Shown: positions 19,601-27,537, counted from the first letter of the stretch. The stretch: 64,000 nucleotides of DNA from Zhongshania antarctica (GCF_014202945.1 NZ_JACHHW010000001.1:310001-374000), one strand, 5' to 3'. Numbers and translations: made by a program. The notes: a model not told the origin generated them from the sequence alone.

Positions 19601-21172
19601 AGCGGCTCACCCTTAGCGCCCGTGACTGTGCCCCTTCGCGAAGCCCTTGCACCAGTTATTGATGCGGTGGATACCGGTCTTGATCCGGTTACCGACACCG
19701 TTGACAGCAAAGTGGGCGTGCCCTTACTCGACGCTCTGGCCCCAGTCACTGAGCCCGTGGTTGACGGCGCTGAGCCGGTCATCACACCCGTCGATGCCAT
19801 TGTTAACGAACTCACTGGCGGCAGCGTATCTGATGCCCTGAGCAATTCCGACGCCAATACTGCCGACGGCGATGGCTTAGTGAATGACTTACTCGGTGGT
19901 GGCAGCAATGCGCCAGCACCGGCACCCAGCAGCGGCTCACCCTTGGCACCAGTGACTGTGCCCCTTGGCGAAGCACTTGCACCAGTTATTGATGCGGTGG
20001 ATACCGGTCTTGATCCGGTTACCGACACCGTTGACAGCGAAGTGGGCGTGCCTTTACTCGACGCTCTGGCCCCAGTCACTGAGCCCGTGGTTGACGGCGC
20101 TGAGCCGGTCATCACACCCGTCGATGCCATTGTTAACGAACTCACTGGCGGCAGCGTATCTGATGCCCTGAGCAATTCCGACGCCAATACTGCCGACGGC
20201 GATGGCTTAGTGAATGACTTACTCGGTGGTGGCAGCAATGCGCCAGCACCGGCACCCAGCACCGGCTCGCCATTAGCGCCCGTGACTGTGCCCCTTGGTG
20301 AAGCCCTTGCGCCGGTCATTGACGCAGTTGATACCGGCTTAGATCCGGTTACCGACACCGTTGACAGTGAAGTTGGCGTGCCTTTACTCGACGCTCTGGC
20401 GCCGGTCACTGAGCCCGTGGTTGACGGCGCTGAACCCATCATCACGCCAGTCGATGCGATTGTGAGCGAACTCACTGGCGGTAGCGTATCTGATGCCCTG
20501 AGCAATTCCGACGCCAATACCGCCGACGGCGATGGCCTAGTTAACGATTTGCTAGGTAATCGCAATGCAAACTCAGCAAATAACAATCCAAGTCCAAACG
20601 ACTCGGACAACGACGGTATTGACGACGGTGCCTCGGGTGAATTCAATGTGGTTGCTCGTCAAGAGCAAGCAGGGTTTACTCAGAACACATTGAATTTAGC
20701 CATTACGACAACAGCTGTCGAGGAGCAATGTGTCGATCAGGACGCAGATGGTGTGTGCGACCAAAAAGACCGCTGCGAAAATACACCTAAGGCGAGCCTT
20801 GTTCTCAAAGATGGTTGCGATCTCGGCAACATCGAGCCCGCGCGCCTCAAAAGCGTCAACTTTGGCTTTGACGATGACACGCTTAGCCCAAAGGCAACCG
20901 CGACGCTTGACGAAGCCATCTCCTTATTACAACGGTCCGAATACAAGACGATAGAAATTAATGGTCACACCGACCATTTCGGTAAGCAAGATTACAATCT
21001 ACGCCTATCTCAGCGACGCGCGAACAGTGTAAAGGATTACCTTATTGAGCATGGCATAGATGCTAATCGTATAAAAATAAACGGCCTCGGCGATCAGTCT
21101 TTAATTGCTAAGATAGAAGACAAAGACCAAGCCGAGCTAAATCGTCGTGTTGACTTCACTATAATCAAATAA
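16658..21172 (+). CDS. Giant repeat envelope protein with C-terminal OmpA domain
   Basis: Start chosen at 16658 because it gives a clear Sec signal peptide (basic head, hydrophobic core LTAAILLTSQL, cleavage after SYA); the frame upstream runs through a terminator. That gives ~1504 residues. Eleven ~110-residue repeats follow, each with PLG-x-AL-x-P-x-ID, LDPVTD-x-VD, AP-x-TEP and PVD segments, and each ending in a Ca-binding-like loop such as SDANTADGDGLVNDLLGG. Repeats are joined by Gly/Ala/Pro or Asn/Lys-rich linkers. After the repeats come thrombospondin-3-like acidic loops (DSDNDGIDDG, DQDADGVCDQKDRC) and an OmpA/MotB peptidoglycan-binding domain containing INGHTDHFGKQDYNLRLSQR. It is probably a long calcium-stiffened fibre tethered to the cell wall. 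Adhesion or matrix roles are guesses. Confidence 0.8.
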   Translation: MIQHRKHKLTAAILLTSQLSYAQSIIVIPNLSGSDSGSLLSPVTEPIGQSLQPTINTLDITLDPLTNPIDAQIGAPLIDVASPVITPVLKGLEPIIGPVDGIFHDISEGSLSDALTNSDQNTSDGNGITNDLLGGKKNRNKTKNSETALRTGNPAEGNNGNDKPVGNAQGKKPKNKSPIESVSAPLGRSLTPLIDTVDESLDPITNVIDDEIAEPILSAGAPVIDPLLEGLTPITNPVDGIVSDLSGGSLEDALTTQDYNDEDGQGPINDLLGNGRTQNSGREAGESSPLPIVTRPLGQALDTLVTDLDEGLDPLTDVVDSQLLAPVLDVVAPITEPILAAAEPLTDPVDGSLADLTGGSVEDALTNDDDNRSDGNGVANDLLGGKKNRNKTTNSETGFGTGNPAVGNNGNDKPVGNAQGKKPKNKSPIESVSAPLGRSLTPLIDIVDESLDPITNVIDDEIAEPILSAGAPVIDPLLEGLTPITNPVDGIVSDLSGGSLEDALTTQDYNDEDGQGPINDSLGNGRTQNSGREAGETSPLPIVTRPLGQALDTLVTDLDEGLDPLTDVVDSQLLAPVLDVVAPITEPILAAAEPLTDPVDGSLADLTGGSVEDALTNDDDNTTDGDGLVNDLLGGGGSAPAPQPAPGDSSGSPLAPVTVPLGEALAPVIDAVDTGLDPVTDTVDSEVGVALLDALAPVTEPVVDGAEPIITPVDAIVGELTGGSVSDALSNSDANTADGDGLVNDLLGGGSSAPAPAPSSGSPLAPVTVPLGEALAPVIDAVDTGLDPVTDTVDSEVGVPLLDALAPVTEPVVDGAEPVITPVDAIVNELTGGSVSDALSNSDANTADGDGLVNDLLGGGSNAPAPSSGSPLAAVTVPLGEALAPVIDAVDTGLDPVTDTVDSEVGVPLLDALAPVTEPVVDGAEPVITPVDAIVNELTGGSVSDTLSNSDANTADGDGLVNDLLGGGSSAPAPQPAPGDSSGSPLAPVTVPLREALAPVIDAVDTGLDPVTDTVDSKVGVPLLDALAPVTEPVVDGAEPVITPVDAIVNELTGGSVSDALSNSDANTADGDGLVNDLLGGGSNAPAPAPSSGSPLAPVTVPLGEALAPVIDAVDTGLDPVTDTVDSEVGVPLLDALAPVTEPVVDGAEPVITPVDAIVNELTGGSVSDALSNSDANTADGDGLVNDLLGGGSNAPAPAPSTGSPLAPVTVPLGEALAPVIDAVDTGLDPVTDTVDSEVGVPLLDALAPVTEPVVDGAEPIITPVDAIVSELTGGSVSDALSNSDANTADGDGLVNDLLGNRNANSANNNPSPNDSDNDGIDDGASGEFNVVARQEQAGFTQNTLNLAITTTAVEEQCVDQDADGVCDQKDRCENTPKASLVLKDGCDLGNIEPARLKSVNFGFDDDTLSPKATATLDEAISLLQRSEYKTIEINGHTDHFGKQDYNLRLSQRRANSVKDYLIEHGIDANRIKINGLGDQSLIAKIEDKDQAELNRRVDFTIIK
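17045..18544 (+). repeat. 750-bp tandem duplication inside the repeat gene
   Basis: Two nearly identical 750-base blocks (about 17045-17794 and 17795-18544) each encode two protein repeats and one Asn/Lys-rich linker (GGKKNRNKT...). Matching phrases recur at exactly 750 bases, for example CGAGAGCCTT at 17251 and 18001. The few differences suggest a recent in-frame duplication. Confidence 0.85.
18605..20560 (+). repeat. Tandem array of six ~330-bp coding repeats
   Basis: Units begin at 18605, 18935, 19259, 19601, 19931 and 20261, with spacings of 330, 324, 342, 330 and 330 bases. Length differences are multiples of three and fall in the Ala/Pro linkers. High identity at the DNA level points to expansion and homogenisation by recombination. 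Confidence 0.88.
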
Positions 21173-21206
21173 TTTTTTATACAATTATCTTTCGGGGAGA
21201 TACACA

Positions 21207-22889
21207 ATGGCGATAGATTTGCCACCAGCATTACCGCCGGTACAAGCAACGGAAGTGCAAGTAAAGAATTACGCTAGCAACCCAGCGAGCGCAATAACCG
21301 CGAATATAAACGACATTCAACTGAAGGTGTTCGGCGACACTCATCTTGGCAATGAAGAAATCGTCCAATTGATTGAGTCATCCAAAACACCATCGGATGC
21401 CATTATTCGCCTGTCTAATCGGTATTACGAAGCAGGCCACCTGCTGATGAAAATTCGCTACTACCGCAGCTTGGACGCTATATATGTCTACGTCGATCAG
21501 CTGCGTTTAGCCGAACTACGTGGCGCAAGCCAAGTCACCGACCACTTTACTAATTTAGTGGGCGACAGCGATCTTACGATGGAGGAATTTTACAGCTCTC
21601 GAGTTATCGCCGACTTACAGGCCAAACGCGCCGGTTATCACTACAGCGTGTCCTACGAAGAGCAAACCAACAACGATCTCGTTATGGTGTTTAATCAAAA
21701 AGCTGTCGAGAATTACGACGCCACTGACTACATCTTAGAAGCCAACAACAAAGGCAACCGCTTCCTTGGCCGATATTTTGGTTTGGCGGGAATTAACCAC
21801 CGTTTTCAAACCGGTACGCAATTGTCTGTGGCCTACCAGACGGCTTTCGCCGATTTGGGCGAATCCAGGGACGGCGAAAACCTTGATCAATTCAGCCTCG
21901 GCATAGACCACCCTTTTGTTAATGGACTTTATGGTGTTGAGCTCAGTTATGTAGAGTATGAGCGCAGCCCAAGTACAGAGCAGAGCAGCAGCGCCTCCTG
22001 TCTCCTCGGGGCTCTCTGCCTATTGCCCGGCACAAGTACAAGCACCACCAGCAAAATTGATATCGATGCGGAAATACTACAAGCCAGTATTCACGGACAG
22101 CAAATACTCTATAGCACCACGAGAAACCAATTTGTTCTGAAAGAAAGGCTGCAGCACATCGACTCCAAGGTTCAGCGCACAGGTCAGAACGAAAAATTAC
22201 TGGAAGAAAAATACCAAACACTAGAAATTGGCGGGGAATACTCCAGAACCCAATACGACTCACAAATTACAACCGCATCGCAGCTTAATTTAGCACTCAG
22301 CGCACGAGCAGGTTTAGGGGGTAGCGGCACACTTGAGGACTACGAATCATTTAAAGCGCGGTATATAGCCGAAAATCCAAACTCAGCTGTGCCTGAAGTT
22401 GCCCCCGCGGCACGCAGTGCTGATTTCTTTACCTTGCTGCCAAGCGCAAGCTATCAAACTCGGCTATTCAGCGACACGTCGCTAAAACTCAATGCCAGCG
22501 GCCAATTCACCAACGAACAATTGCCGCAGCAGCAGCAATTTGTACTTGGTGGCATGGGCAGCCTAAGCGCCTACCTGCCAGGCGTATTAGTTGGTGATGA
22601 GGGTTATTTGCTCACAGCAAAAATCGAACGTAGATACAAATTTAATAAATTTGAGTTAACACCTGGCGTTTTTAGCGAATACGCCGGTAGCTGGTACAAA
22701 AACACCTCGTCAGCACAAAAAAATGATGACAGTCTCGCCGACGCCGGTTTAAGCCTGAGCTTAAGCTACGGCGAAAGCCTCTATACTGAGCTTGTCGCAG
22801 CGGTACCGGTTTACGACGATGTTGCGGACGAGCAGCGTTTAAACGCCCTAGAAGCCGATTTCTACTGGCGCATCCGTCTTACTTTCTAA
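21207..22889 (+). CDS. ShlB/FhaC/HecB-type outer-membrane barrel
   Basis: 560 residues. The N-terminal ~180 residues look POTRA-like (FGDTHLGNEEIVQLIESS, then NRYYEAGHLLMKIRYY). The rest is an alternating beta-barrel of the ShlB type: it starts YILEANNKGNRFLGRYFGLA and contains the LGGMGSLSAYLPGVLVGDEG motif at ~447-466, typical of two-partner secretion pores. It would secrete or assemble a surface protein, and the giant repeat protein 34 bases upstream is the obvious candidate. GGGGAGA precedes the ATG. The protein starts MAIDLPPALPPV with no signal peptide; upstream in frame there is no other start before a stop, so either export is unusual or the 5' end is damaged. Confidence 0.72.
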   Translation: MAIDLPPALPPVQATEVQVKNYASNPASAITANINDIQLKVFGDTHLGNEEIVQLIESSKTPSDAIIRLSNRYYEAGHLLMKIRYYRSLDAIYVYVDQLRLAELRGASQVTDHFTNLVGDSDLTMEEFYSSRVIADLQAKRAGYHYSVSYEEQTNNDLVMVFNQKAVENYDATDYILEANNKGNRFLGRYFGLAGINHRFQTGTQLSVAYQTAFADLGESRDGENLDQFSLGIDHPFVNGLYGVELSYVEYERSPSTEQSSSASCLLGALCLLPGTSTSTTSKIDIDAEILQASIHGQQILYSTTRNQFVLKERLQHIDSKVQRTGQNEKLLEEKYQTLEIGGEYSRTQYDSQITTASQLNLALSARAGLGGSGTLEDYESFKARYIAENPNSAVPEVAPAARSADFFTLLPSASYQTRLFSDTSLKLNASGQFTNEQLPQQQQFVLGGMGSLSAYLPGVLVGDEGYLLTAKIERRYKFNKFELTPGVFSEYAGSWYKNTSSAQKNDDSLADAGLSLSLSYGESLYTELVAAVPVYDDVADEQRLNALEADFYWRIRLTF

Positions 22890-22903
22890 ATCACAAACCA
22901 CTG

Positions 22904-22938
22904 ACAATGGGCACGTGCCAGCGTGCCCATTGTGTTTT
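22904..22938 (+). terminator. Rho-independent terminator of the repeat-protein/barrel unit
   Basis: Perfect 12-bp stem (ACAATGGGCACG/CGTGCCCATTGT) with a 6-base loop, followed by GTTTT, 15 bases after the barrel gene stop. Confidence 0.82.
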
Positions 22939-23584
22939 CGTCCTAAAAAAACATCTAACATACTTATACGCTCTAGCAACATCGCAGCGGCGATAACATC
23001 GAGTGTCGTATTGCGACATTAATCTCACCTTCTATTTATTAGGCCCCGAACCAGAAAGCCCGAATTGACATTAACAGAGCATTTCCACTACGCGGCACTT
23101 TTCACGAGCGCGCACCAATTTGAGACAGCGCTGAGCATCTCAGAGAGTCAATATTATTCAGCAAAAACAGCCCGTCTCCATATTGCCAATTAAAACCAAA
23201 ACCCTCGCAAAGCCCCACTTCAAGAGGGTTTTGAGCCTGCCAAATCAAAAATAGGCGATATATCGCTAGGATACACATTTAATATTTGCTTACTGGCGTG
23301 AACTTTGCTAGCTTCAAGGTGTCCGATCAATAGTTGAGATTAGTCGTATCAGAATTAGCTTTTACCGCGTAGTAAACACCCACGTACGGAAAAGCAGTTA
23401 GCAGCAAAACACCTCGCTGTATACTGAGAACAAATCAATGGCCAGCTTGTATATGGCCAAATCGGCAAGACCCGACACTGTTTTAACCGAAAATAATACG
23501 CCATGTAATTTGGTGTCGCTTAAATTCTAAGCGTCAAAATTTTACGACGGCATAAATCGCAAAAATAGTGTCGAAAACTGAATG
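22939..23584. other. Gene-free stretch
   Basis: About 650 bases with no convincing coding frame. Visible structure: a hairpin TGTCG/CGACA near 23003-23017, a terminator-like stem AAAACCCTC/GAGGGTTTT at 23198-23232 and the perfect palindrome GCGATATATCGC at 23255-23266. Could hold a small RNA; nothing more can be supported. Confidence 0.4.
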
Positions 23585-23602
23585 CTGTCATACATTTGTC
23601 AT
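23585..23602 (+). promoter_or_regulatory. Candidate PhoB box
   Basis: CTGTCAT-ACAT-TTGTCAT: two 7-base direct repeats separated by four bases, as in the Pho box consensus, with one mismatch in the second repeat. It lies ~90 bases before the start of the small protein at 23693, and a weak -10 (GATAGT) follows about 10 bases downstream. Confidence 0.5.
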
Positions 23603-23692
23603 CGCAAGCAGCGATAGTGACCGACAGCAAAACAATAAATGAAACACCGTTTGGCAATGGAAGAAGGCGCAGAAGCGCAATGGAGAAAGACA

Positions 23693-23875
23693 ATGAACAA
23701 ACAGAATCAAGAAGTGAATGTTAAAAATCTGTGTAGCCGCAAATTGTGGGAACTATTAAAGAACGCCGAATGGCAGGACAAGTCTGAGCGCTTTGCAATT
23801 GAACGCGAATTATCCGGTCGTCGTCACTACATAAAGGAACTCGAGCAACTTACTGCCCGAGAAACCATGCATTAA
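23693..23875 (+). CDS. Small conserved hypothetical protein, 60 residues
   Basis: Start taken at 23693, where TGGAGAAA lies just upstream; a start at 23639 would add 18 residues but lacks a ribosome-binding site. The product is a charged helical protein containing SRKLWELLKNAEW and ELSGRRHYIKELEQL. Its predicted structure is two helices with no membrane segment. Function unknown. It follows a Pho-box-like site, which would make it phosphate-starvation induced. Its last 26 bases overlap the end of the GspF-like gene on the opposite strand. Confidence 0.6.
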   Translation: MNKQNQEVNVKNLCSRKLWELLKNAEWQDKSERFAIERELSGRRHYIKELEQLTARETMH

Positions 23876-24803
23876 GCACGACAATAAACGGTAACACGCC
23901 CAGTAATAGCCAGGGTAACCACCCCGCCCAAAACAGTAATTGTTCCTCACACGCTCGATGAATCGCCAGGCCCAATAGGGCCGGCACTTGTTTTGCGTCT
24001 CGCATTTCTGACACTGGAGGCATAGTGACACCCTCCAGAATCCCGCTACTTAGCAAAGCACTCGAAAATCGCCCGCCAGCCTCAACCTCACTCGCCAACT
24101 TAAAATAGCGGCTATTCACTGGCGCCTCGGGTAAACGCCGCGCGGCTTGTTTTAAGGCTTGGGGTAACGAAAAGTCAGCGCTGATACAGTCAGCCAAATG
24201 ATTCATATAATGGTAGTTTTGATATTGCGTCAGCGCGGAACCCAGTCCCGGCAAGCGATAGGCTAAACCGACACAGGCGCGCCTAAACCGCGCCGAATAC
24301 TGCGCCGCCTGCCAAAGCCCATAGGCTGCGCCTAACGGCAATAAGCCTACCATCGCAAGCCCAACCGCCTGCGGCATGCTGATAAAGCCACCGCTCAGCA
24401 CCATCAACGGTAAGCCTAAGGCGCAAGCCACCAATATTAAAACCGGCCCCCACAAATGACGGCGCAGATTCCGCCTAAACTCGCTTTGCAAGCGATAGTG
24501 TTCAGCAAGGCGCAAATAGATTTTTGCTAAATTGCCCACTGCCAAACCCAGTCGCATAAATTGCAGCTCCCACGGGGTGAACATGCCGCCCTCACGAAGT
24601 TCGTCCAATACAATGCGCTGGCCACTGGCAAACTGATCAGCAAGTTCATCTAATTGTGCCCGCTGAGCGGCGCGCTGCCCCTTGCTCAATAAAGCGACCA
24701 CCTGATCCCAATTGTTTTCGCCAGACTGACTGGCTTGATAGAGCGCTTGAAATAAGACAAAACGTTGCGCGGGGCTAGATCCTGAAACCATGAACAAATC
24801 CAT
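23850..24803 (-). CDS. Solitary GspF/PilC-like inner-membrane protein
   Basis: 317 residues. A cytoplasmic T2SF domain (LFQALYQASQSGENNWDQVV to RLAEHYRLQSEF) is followed by two membrane segments (about 120-140 and 146-166), a second T2SF-like domain (CISADFSLPQALKQAARRLPEA) and a last membrane segment at the C-terminus (LLLGVLPFIVVLNAWFLG). This is the topology of GspF/PilC, platform proteins of type II secretion and type IV pili. It is shorter than the usual ~400 residues and has no other secretion or pilus gene nearby, so its machine is unknown. Confidence 0.7.
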   Translation of the reverse strand: MDLFMVSGSSPAQRFVLFQALYQASQSGENNWDQVVALLSKGQRAAQRAQLDELADQFASGQRIVLDELREGGMFTPWELQFMRLGLAVGNLAKIYLRLAEHYRLQSEFRRNLRRHLWGPVLILVACALGLPLMVLSGGFISMPQAVGLAMVGLLPLGAAYGLWQAAQYSARFRRACVGLAYRLPGLGSALTQYQNYHYMNHLADCISADFSLPQALKQAARRLPEAPVNSRYFKLASEVEAGGRFSSALLSSGILEGVTMPPVSEMRDAKQVPALLGLAIHRACEEQLLFWAGWLPWLLLGVLPFIVVLNAWFLGQ

Positions 24804-24909
24804 TGAATACTATTAGTGGGTCTATCGCCCACAAGGCTTTATACTTTAGCACAGCTTAATTCACGGGTAGCCGCCTGCACAGGCAATTACACCCCAGTAA
24901 GGACTTAGC

Positions 24910-25395
24910 ATGATCATTCGTTTACTTTTTGCAGTGCTTGTTCTCTACGGCCTGTATCGTTTTGTAAAAACCGTACAAGCCAAACCCGCCAATGAGCGCC
25001 GAGGCTACTATATAAGCCTAATTATTGGCTTAGGCGCCGCTGCGCTGGTACTGCTGTCAGTAACCGGCAGAGTTCATTGGATTGCGGGCCTCGTTGGTGG
25101 CGCCCTGCCCTTTTTACGGCAGTATATTCTTAAGCATATATACCATCGCATCAGCGCTAAAACCAAGGGCAGCGCGCAAGATGAGCAGGCACCACCACAT
25201 CGCACTAGTAGCAATATGAATCAGCAGCAAGCCCTCAATGTCCTCGGCCTTAAACCCGGGGCCAGTGACGACGAAATCATCACCGCGCATCGTCAATTAA
25301 TGCAAAAATTCCATCCTGATCGCGGGGGCAATGACTTTATCGCCAGTCAGATAAACGACGCCAAGGATGTCCTGCTCGGCAAACGTGGCAGCTGA
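24910..25395 (+). CDS. Membrane-anchored J-domain protein
   Basis: 161 residues. Two N-terminal hydrophobic segments (about 1-17 and 35-54) anchor the protein. The C-terminal ~60 residues form a short J-domain: ALNVLGLKPGASDDEIITAH, the essential HPD in QKFHPDRGGND, and a final helix INDAKDVLLG. The J-domain at the C-terminus and the GGND loop recall Pam18/Tim14-type and bacterial DjlA-like co-chaperones that stimulate DnaK at the membrane. No DnaK gene is nearby. The TAAGGA sequence eight bases upstream supports the start. Confidence 0.82.
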   Translation: MIIRLLFAVLVLYGLYRFVKTVQAKPANERRGYYISLIIGLGAAALVLLSVTGRVHWIAGLVGGALPFLRQYILKHIYHRISAKTKGSAQDEQAPPHRTSSNMNQQQALNVLGLKPGASDDEIITAHRQLMQKFHPDRGGNDFIASQINDAKDVLLGKRGS

Positions 25396-25472
25396 AACGC
25401 GATTCAATTGCTCACTTAAACGCGCTAAAATTCGCCCCGTTTTGACCACCGATCATCCAAACAAGGGATTCA

Positions 25473-25796
25473 ATGGCTACTATTTTTGTTATCCAAAACC
25501 AGCACGGACACTACCTCGGCAAACAGCAGCAGTGGCTAGATGGCCGCGATAAGCGCCTGCTATTCCGAACCACTCACAGCGACGAAGTGGCAAACGTTAT
25601 TTTTGAGCAAAGCAGTAAAGATATTCACCTGCGTGCCCAAGCCTTAGCCTGCGAACTTGATGACAATAATCAACCCATAGTTAAACCCGGGCCGCCGATC
25701 CTGAGTGACACGCCCTCACTCTTCGACGATGAAACGACCGCGACAGCAGATGACACGGCCCCGCCAGCAAGCGATGATGATATTTCGGATACATGA
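25473..25796 (+). CDS. Conserved hypothetical protein, 107 residues
   Basis: The first ~75 residues form a small folded unit (IFVIQNQHGHYLGKQQQWLDG, then RTTHSDEVANVIFEQSSKD, ending in a short strand); the last ~35 residues are acidic and disordered (SLFDDETTATADD...). No catalytic motif is recognised. The unit resembles uncharacterised gammaproteobacterial proteins. It follows the J-domain gene by 77 bases on the same strand. AAGGGA lies before the ATG. Confidence 0.6.
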   Translation: MATIFVIQNQHGHYLGKQQQWLDGRDKRLLFRTTHSDEVANVIFEQSSKDIHLRAQALACELDDNNQPIVKPGPPILSDTPSLFDDETTATADDTAPPASDDDISDT

Positions 25797-25858
25797 CTTG
25801 AAACTCATTGGCTTAGCCTCCATCTAAGTTCTGCCCTTAAACATTGGAAGTCTGCGTC

Positions 25859-26746
25859 ATGATGCGAATTCTGTTATTTCTTGCCACCAACTTGGCGGTT
25901 GTTTTCGTTGCTAGTATTACCCTGAGCCTACTCGGCGTAGAAAGTATTATGGCCAGCAATGGCGTTGATCTTAACCTCAGCTCGCTGCTGGTTTTCTGCG
26001 CGGTTTTTGGCATGAGTGGGTCGCTGATCTCCTTACTCATCTCTAAATGGATGGCCAAACGTGCTACGCATGCGCAGGTCATTACAACGCCCAATACCAG
26101 CGAAGAGCGCTGGTTACTCGAAACAGTTGCCGAACTTGCGCAAAAGGCCGGTATCGGTATGCCTGAGGTCGCGATATTCCCTTCGCCGTCGGCGAATGCC
26201 TTTGCCACCGGTTGGAACCGCAATGCAGCACTCGTTGCGGTATCAGAAGGCCTGCTGCGGCAAATGCGTCGCAATGAAGTGCGTGCGGTGCTCGCCCACG
26301 AGATTGGCCACGTCGCCAACGGCGATATGATTACCTTGACGCTAATTCAAGGCGTGGTGAACACCTTTGTGATGTTTTTTGCCCGAATTATTGGCCACAC
26401 AGTAGATCGCACGGTGTTTAAAACCGAGCGTGGTCACGGCATCGCTTTTTACATCACCACGTTTATTGCTGAAATGGTCTTGGGTATTTTAGCATCAACG
26501 ATTGTGATGTGGTTTTCCCGCTGGCGGGAGTTTCGCGCCGACGCCGCGGGCGCCAGCCTAGCCGGACGGGAAGATATGATCGCGGCGCTACAGCGCTTGC
26601 AAGCCCAACAGGGCTTACCGACTGACCTGCCTGGCGAGATGAGTGCCTTTGGCATTAGCAGCCAGACCAAGTCAGATCTTGCCGCGCTATTCAGCTCTCA
26701 TCCACCACTCGAAAAGCGCATTCAAGCCTTACGGAATGGCCTGTAA
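25859..26746 (+). CDS. htpX: Membrane zinc metalloprotease HtpX
   Basis: Start set at 25859 ([11 protein letters not shown]), as in other HtpX proteins, with GGAAG eight bases upstream. Two N-terminal membrane segments are followed by the M48 peptidase domain with the zinc motif HEIGH at residues 147-151, then two more membrane segments and the third zinc ligand in [16 protein letters not shown]. It degrades misfolded inner-membrane proteins together with FtsH. The stop codon overlaps the next start by one base, coupling it to an aldolase-like gene. Confidence 0.95.
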   Translation: MMRILLFLATNLAVVFVASITLSLLGVESIMASNGVDLNLSSLLVFCAVFGMSGSLISLLISKWMAKRATHAQVITTPNTSEERWLLETVAELAQKAGIGMPEVAIFPSPSANAFATGWNRNAALVAVSEGLLRQMRRNEVRAVLAHEIGHVANGDMITLTLIQGVVNTFVMFFARIIGHTVDRTVFKTERGHGIAFYITTFIAEMVLGILASTIVMWFSRWREFRADAAGASLAGREDMIAALQRLQAQQGLPTDLPGEMSAFGISSQTKSDLAALFSSHPPLEKRIQALRNGL

Positions 26747-27396
26747 TGGCCTTCACAGTAGAGCGCTCGCAACTGGTTGCCGCCCTGCATGGCATGAGCA
26801 ATAGCAGCCTAAGCCCTGGCGCCAGCGGCAATGCCTCGGTACGCACCGCAGATGGCGGCATGTTAATCTCGGCCAGTGGCCAGTTGGCGGGCAATACCCG
26901 CCCCGGCGATTTAGTCTATATCGACAGTGATGGTGACATTCCCAAGAACCAGCGCAAGCCTTCTAGCGAATGGCGAATGCACTGGCAGGTTTACCTCGAC
27001 CACCCGGAAGCGGGTGGCATTGTCCACTGCCACTCCCGCTACGCCACCGTACTGGCGTGCCAGCGCCGCGCGATCCCCGCGTTTCACTATATGGTTGCTA
27101 TCGCGGGCGGTGACTCGATACCCTGCGCTCAATACGCGGCGTACGGCACTCAGGAATTATCAGATTACGTTAGCACCGCACTGCAACAGCGTCGCGCCTG
27201 CCTCATGGCCAATCATGGCCAAATTGCCTACGCCGCAGATCCACTGCGGGCACTCGCACTGGCAAAAGACATTGAAGAATTAGCCGCCAACTACTATTTA
27301 AGCCTACAGGGCGGTGAACCGGTGATTCTCAATGAGGCAGAAATGGCCGACGTGTTAAGCCGTTACGCCGATTACGGCCAACAAAATCAAGCTTAG
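26746..27396 (+). CDS. Class II aldolase/adducin family protein
   Basis: 216 residues matching the FucA/AraD/MtnB fold. The motif LSPGASGNASVRTADGGMLISASG is the sugar-phosphate binding loop; HCHSRYATVLAC supplies two zinc histidines, ANHGQIAYA a third, and the conserved Glu lies in SSEWRMH. Members include fuculose-phosphate aldolase and methylthioribulose-1-phosphate dehydratase; no other salvage or sugar gene is adjacent, so the substrate is open. It is translationally coupled to htpX (TAATG overlap), an unusual partner. Confidence 0.82.
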   Translation: MAFTVERSQLVAALHGMSNSSLSPGASGNASVRTADGGMLISASGQLAGNTRPGDLVYIDSDGDIPKNQRKPSSEWRMHWQVYLDHPEAGGIVHCHSRYATVLACQRRAIPAFHYMVAIAGGDSIPCAQYAAYGTQELSDYVSTALQQRRACLMANHGQIAYAADPLRALALAKDIEELAANYYLSLQGGEPVILNEAEMADVLSRYADYGQQNQA

Positions 27397-27493
27397 AACG
27401 CTGCCCGTCCCCAGCTAATGCACAGTGAATTTTGCCCTCAAAATTCTAGCTCCCGGCGGTTTTTTATTTTAAAAGCCTGTGCTAATCTCAAGC

Positions 27494-27537
27494 GCACCAA
27501 TATCGACCATAAATATAATACAGATCGATATTGGTGC
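27494..27537 (+). promoter_or_regulatory. Inverted repeat enclosing a -10 box (candidate operator)
   Basis: A perfect 13-bp inverted repeat (GCACCAATATCGA/TCGATATTGGTGC) flanks an 18-base AT-rich centre containing TATAAT at 27514-27519. A repressor bound here would cover the promoter of the porin-like gene. It could instead form an RNA hairpin if transcription starts upstream. No good -35 hexamer is visible, which would suit an activator-dependent promoter. Confidence 0.5.

Noticed and set aside
18605-20560. Array of near-identical repeats considered as CRISPR
   Set aside because: Units are ~330 bases, continuous and in frame, with no unique spacers; they are protein repeats.
18238-20646. 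An 802-codon antisense open frame in the repeat gene
   Set aside because: It is the shadow of a strongly periodic, GC-rich coding array. The translation is a low-complexity Ser/Thr repeat with no start region of its own.
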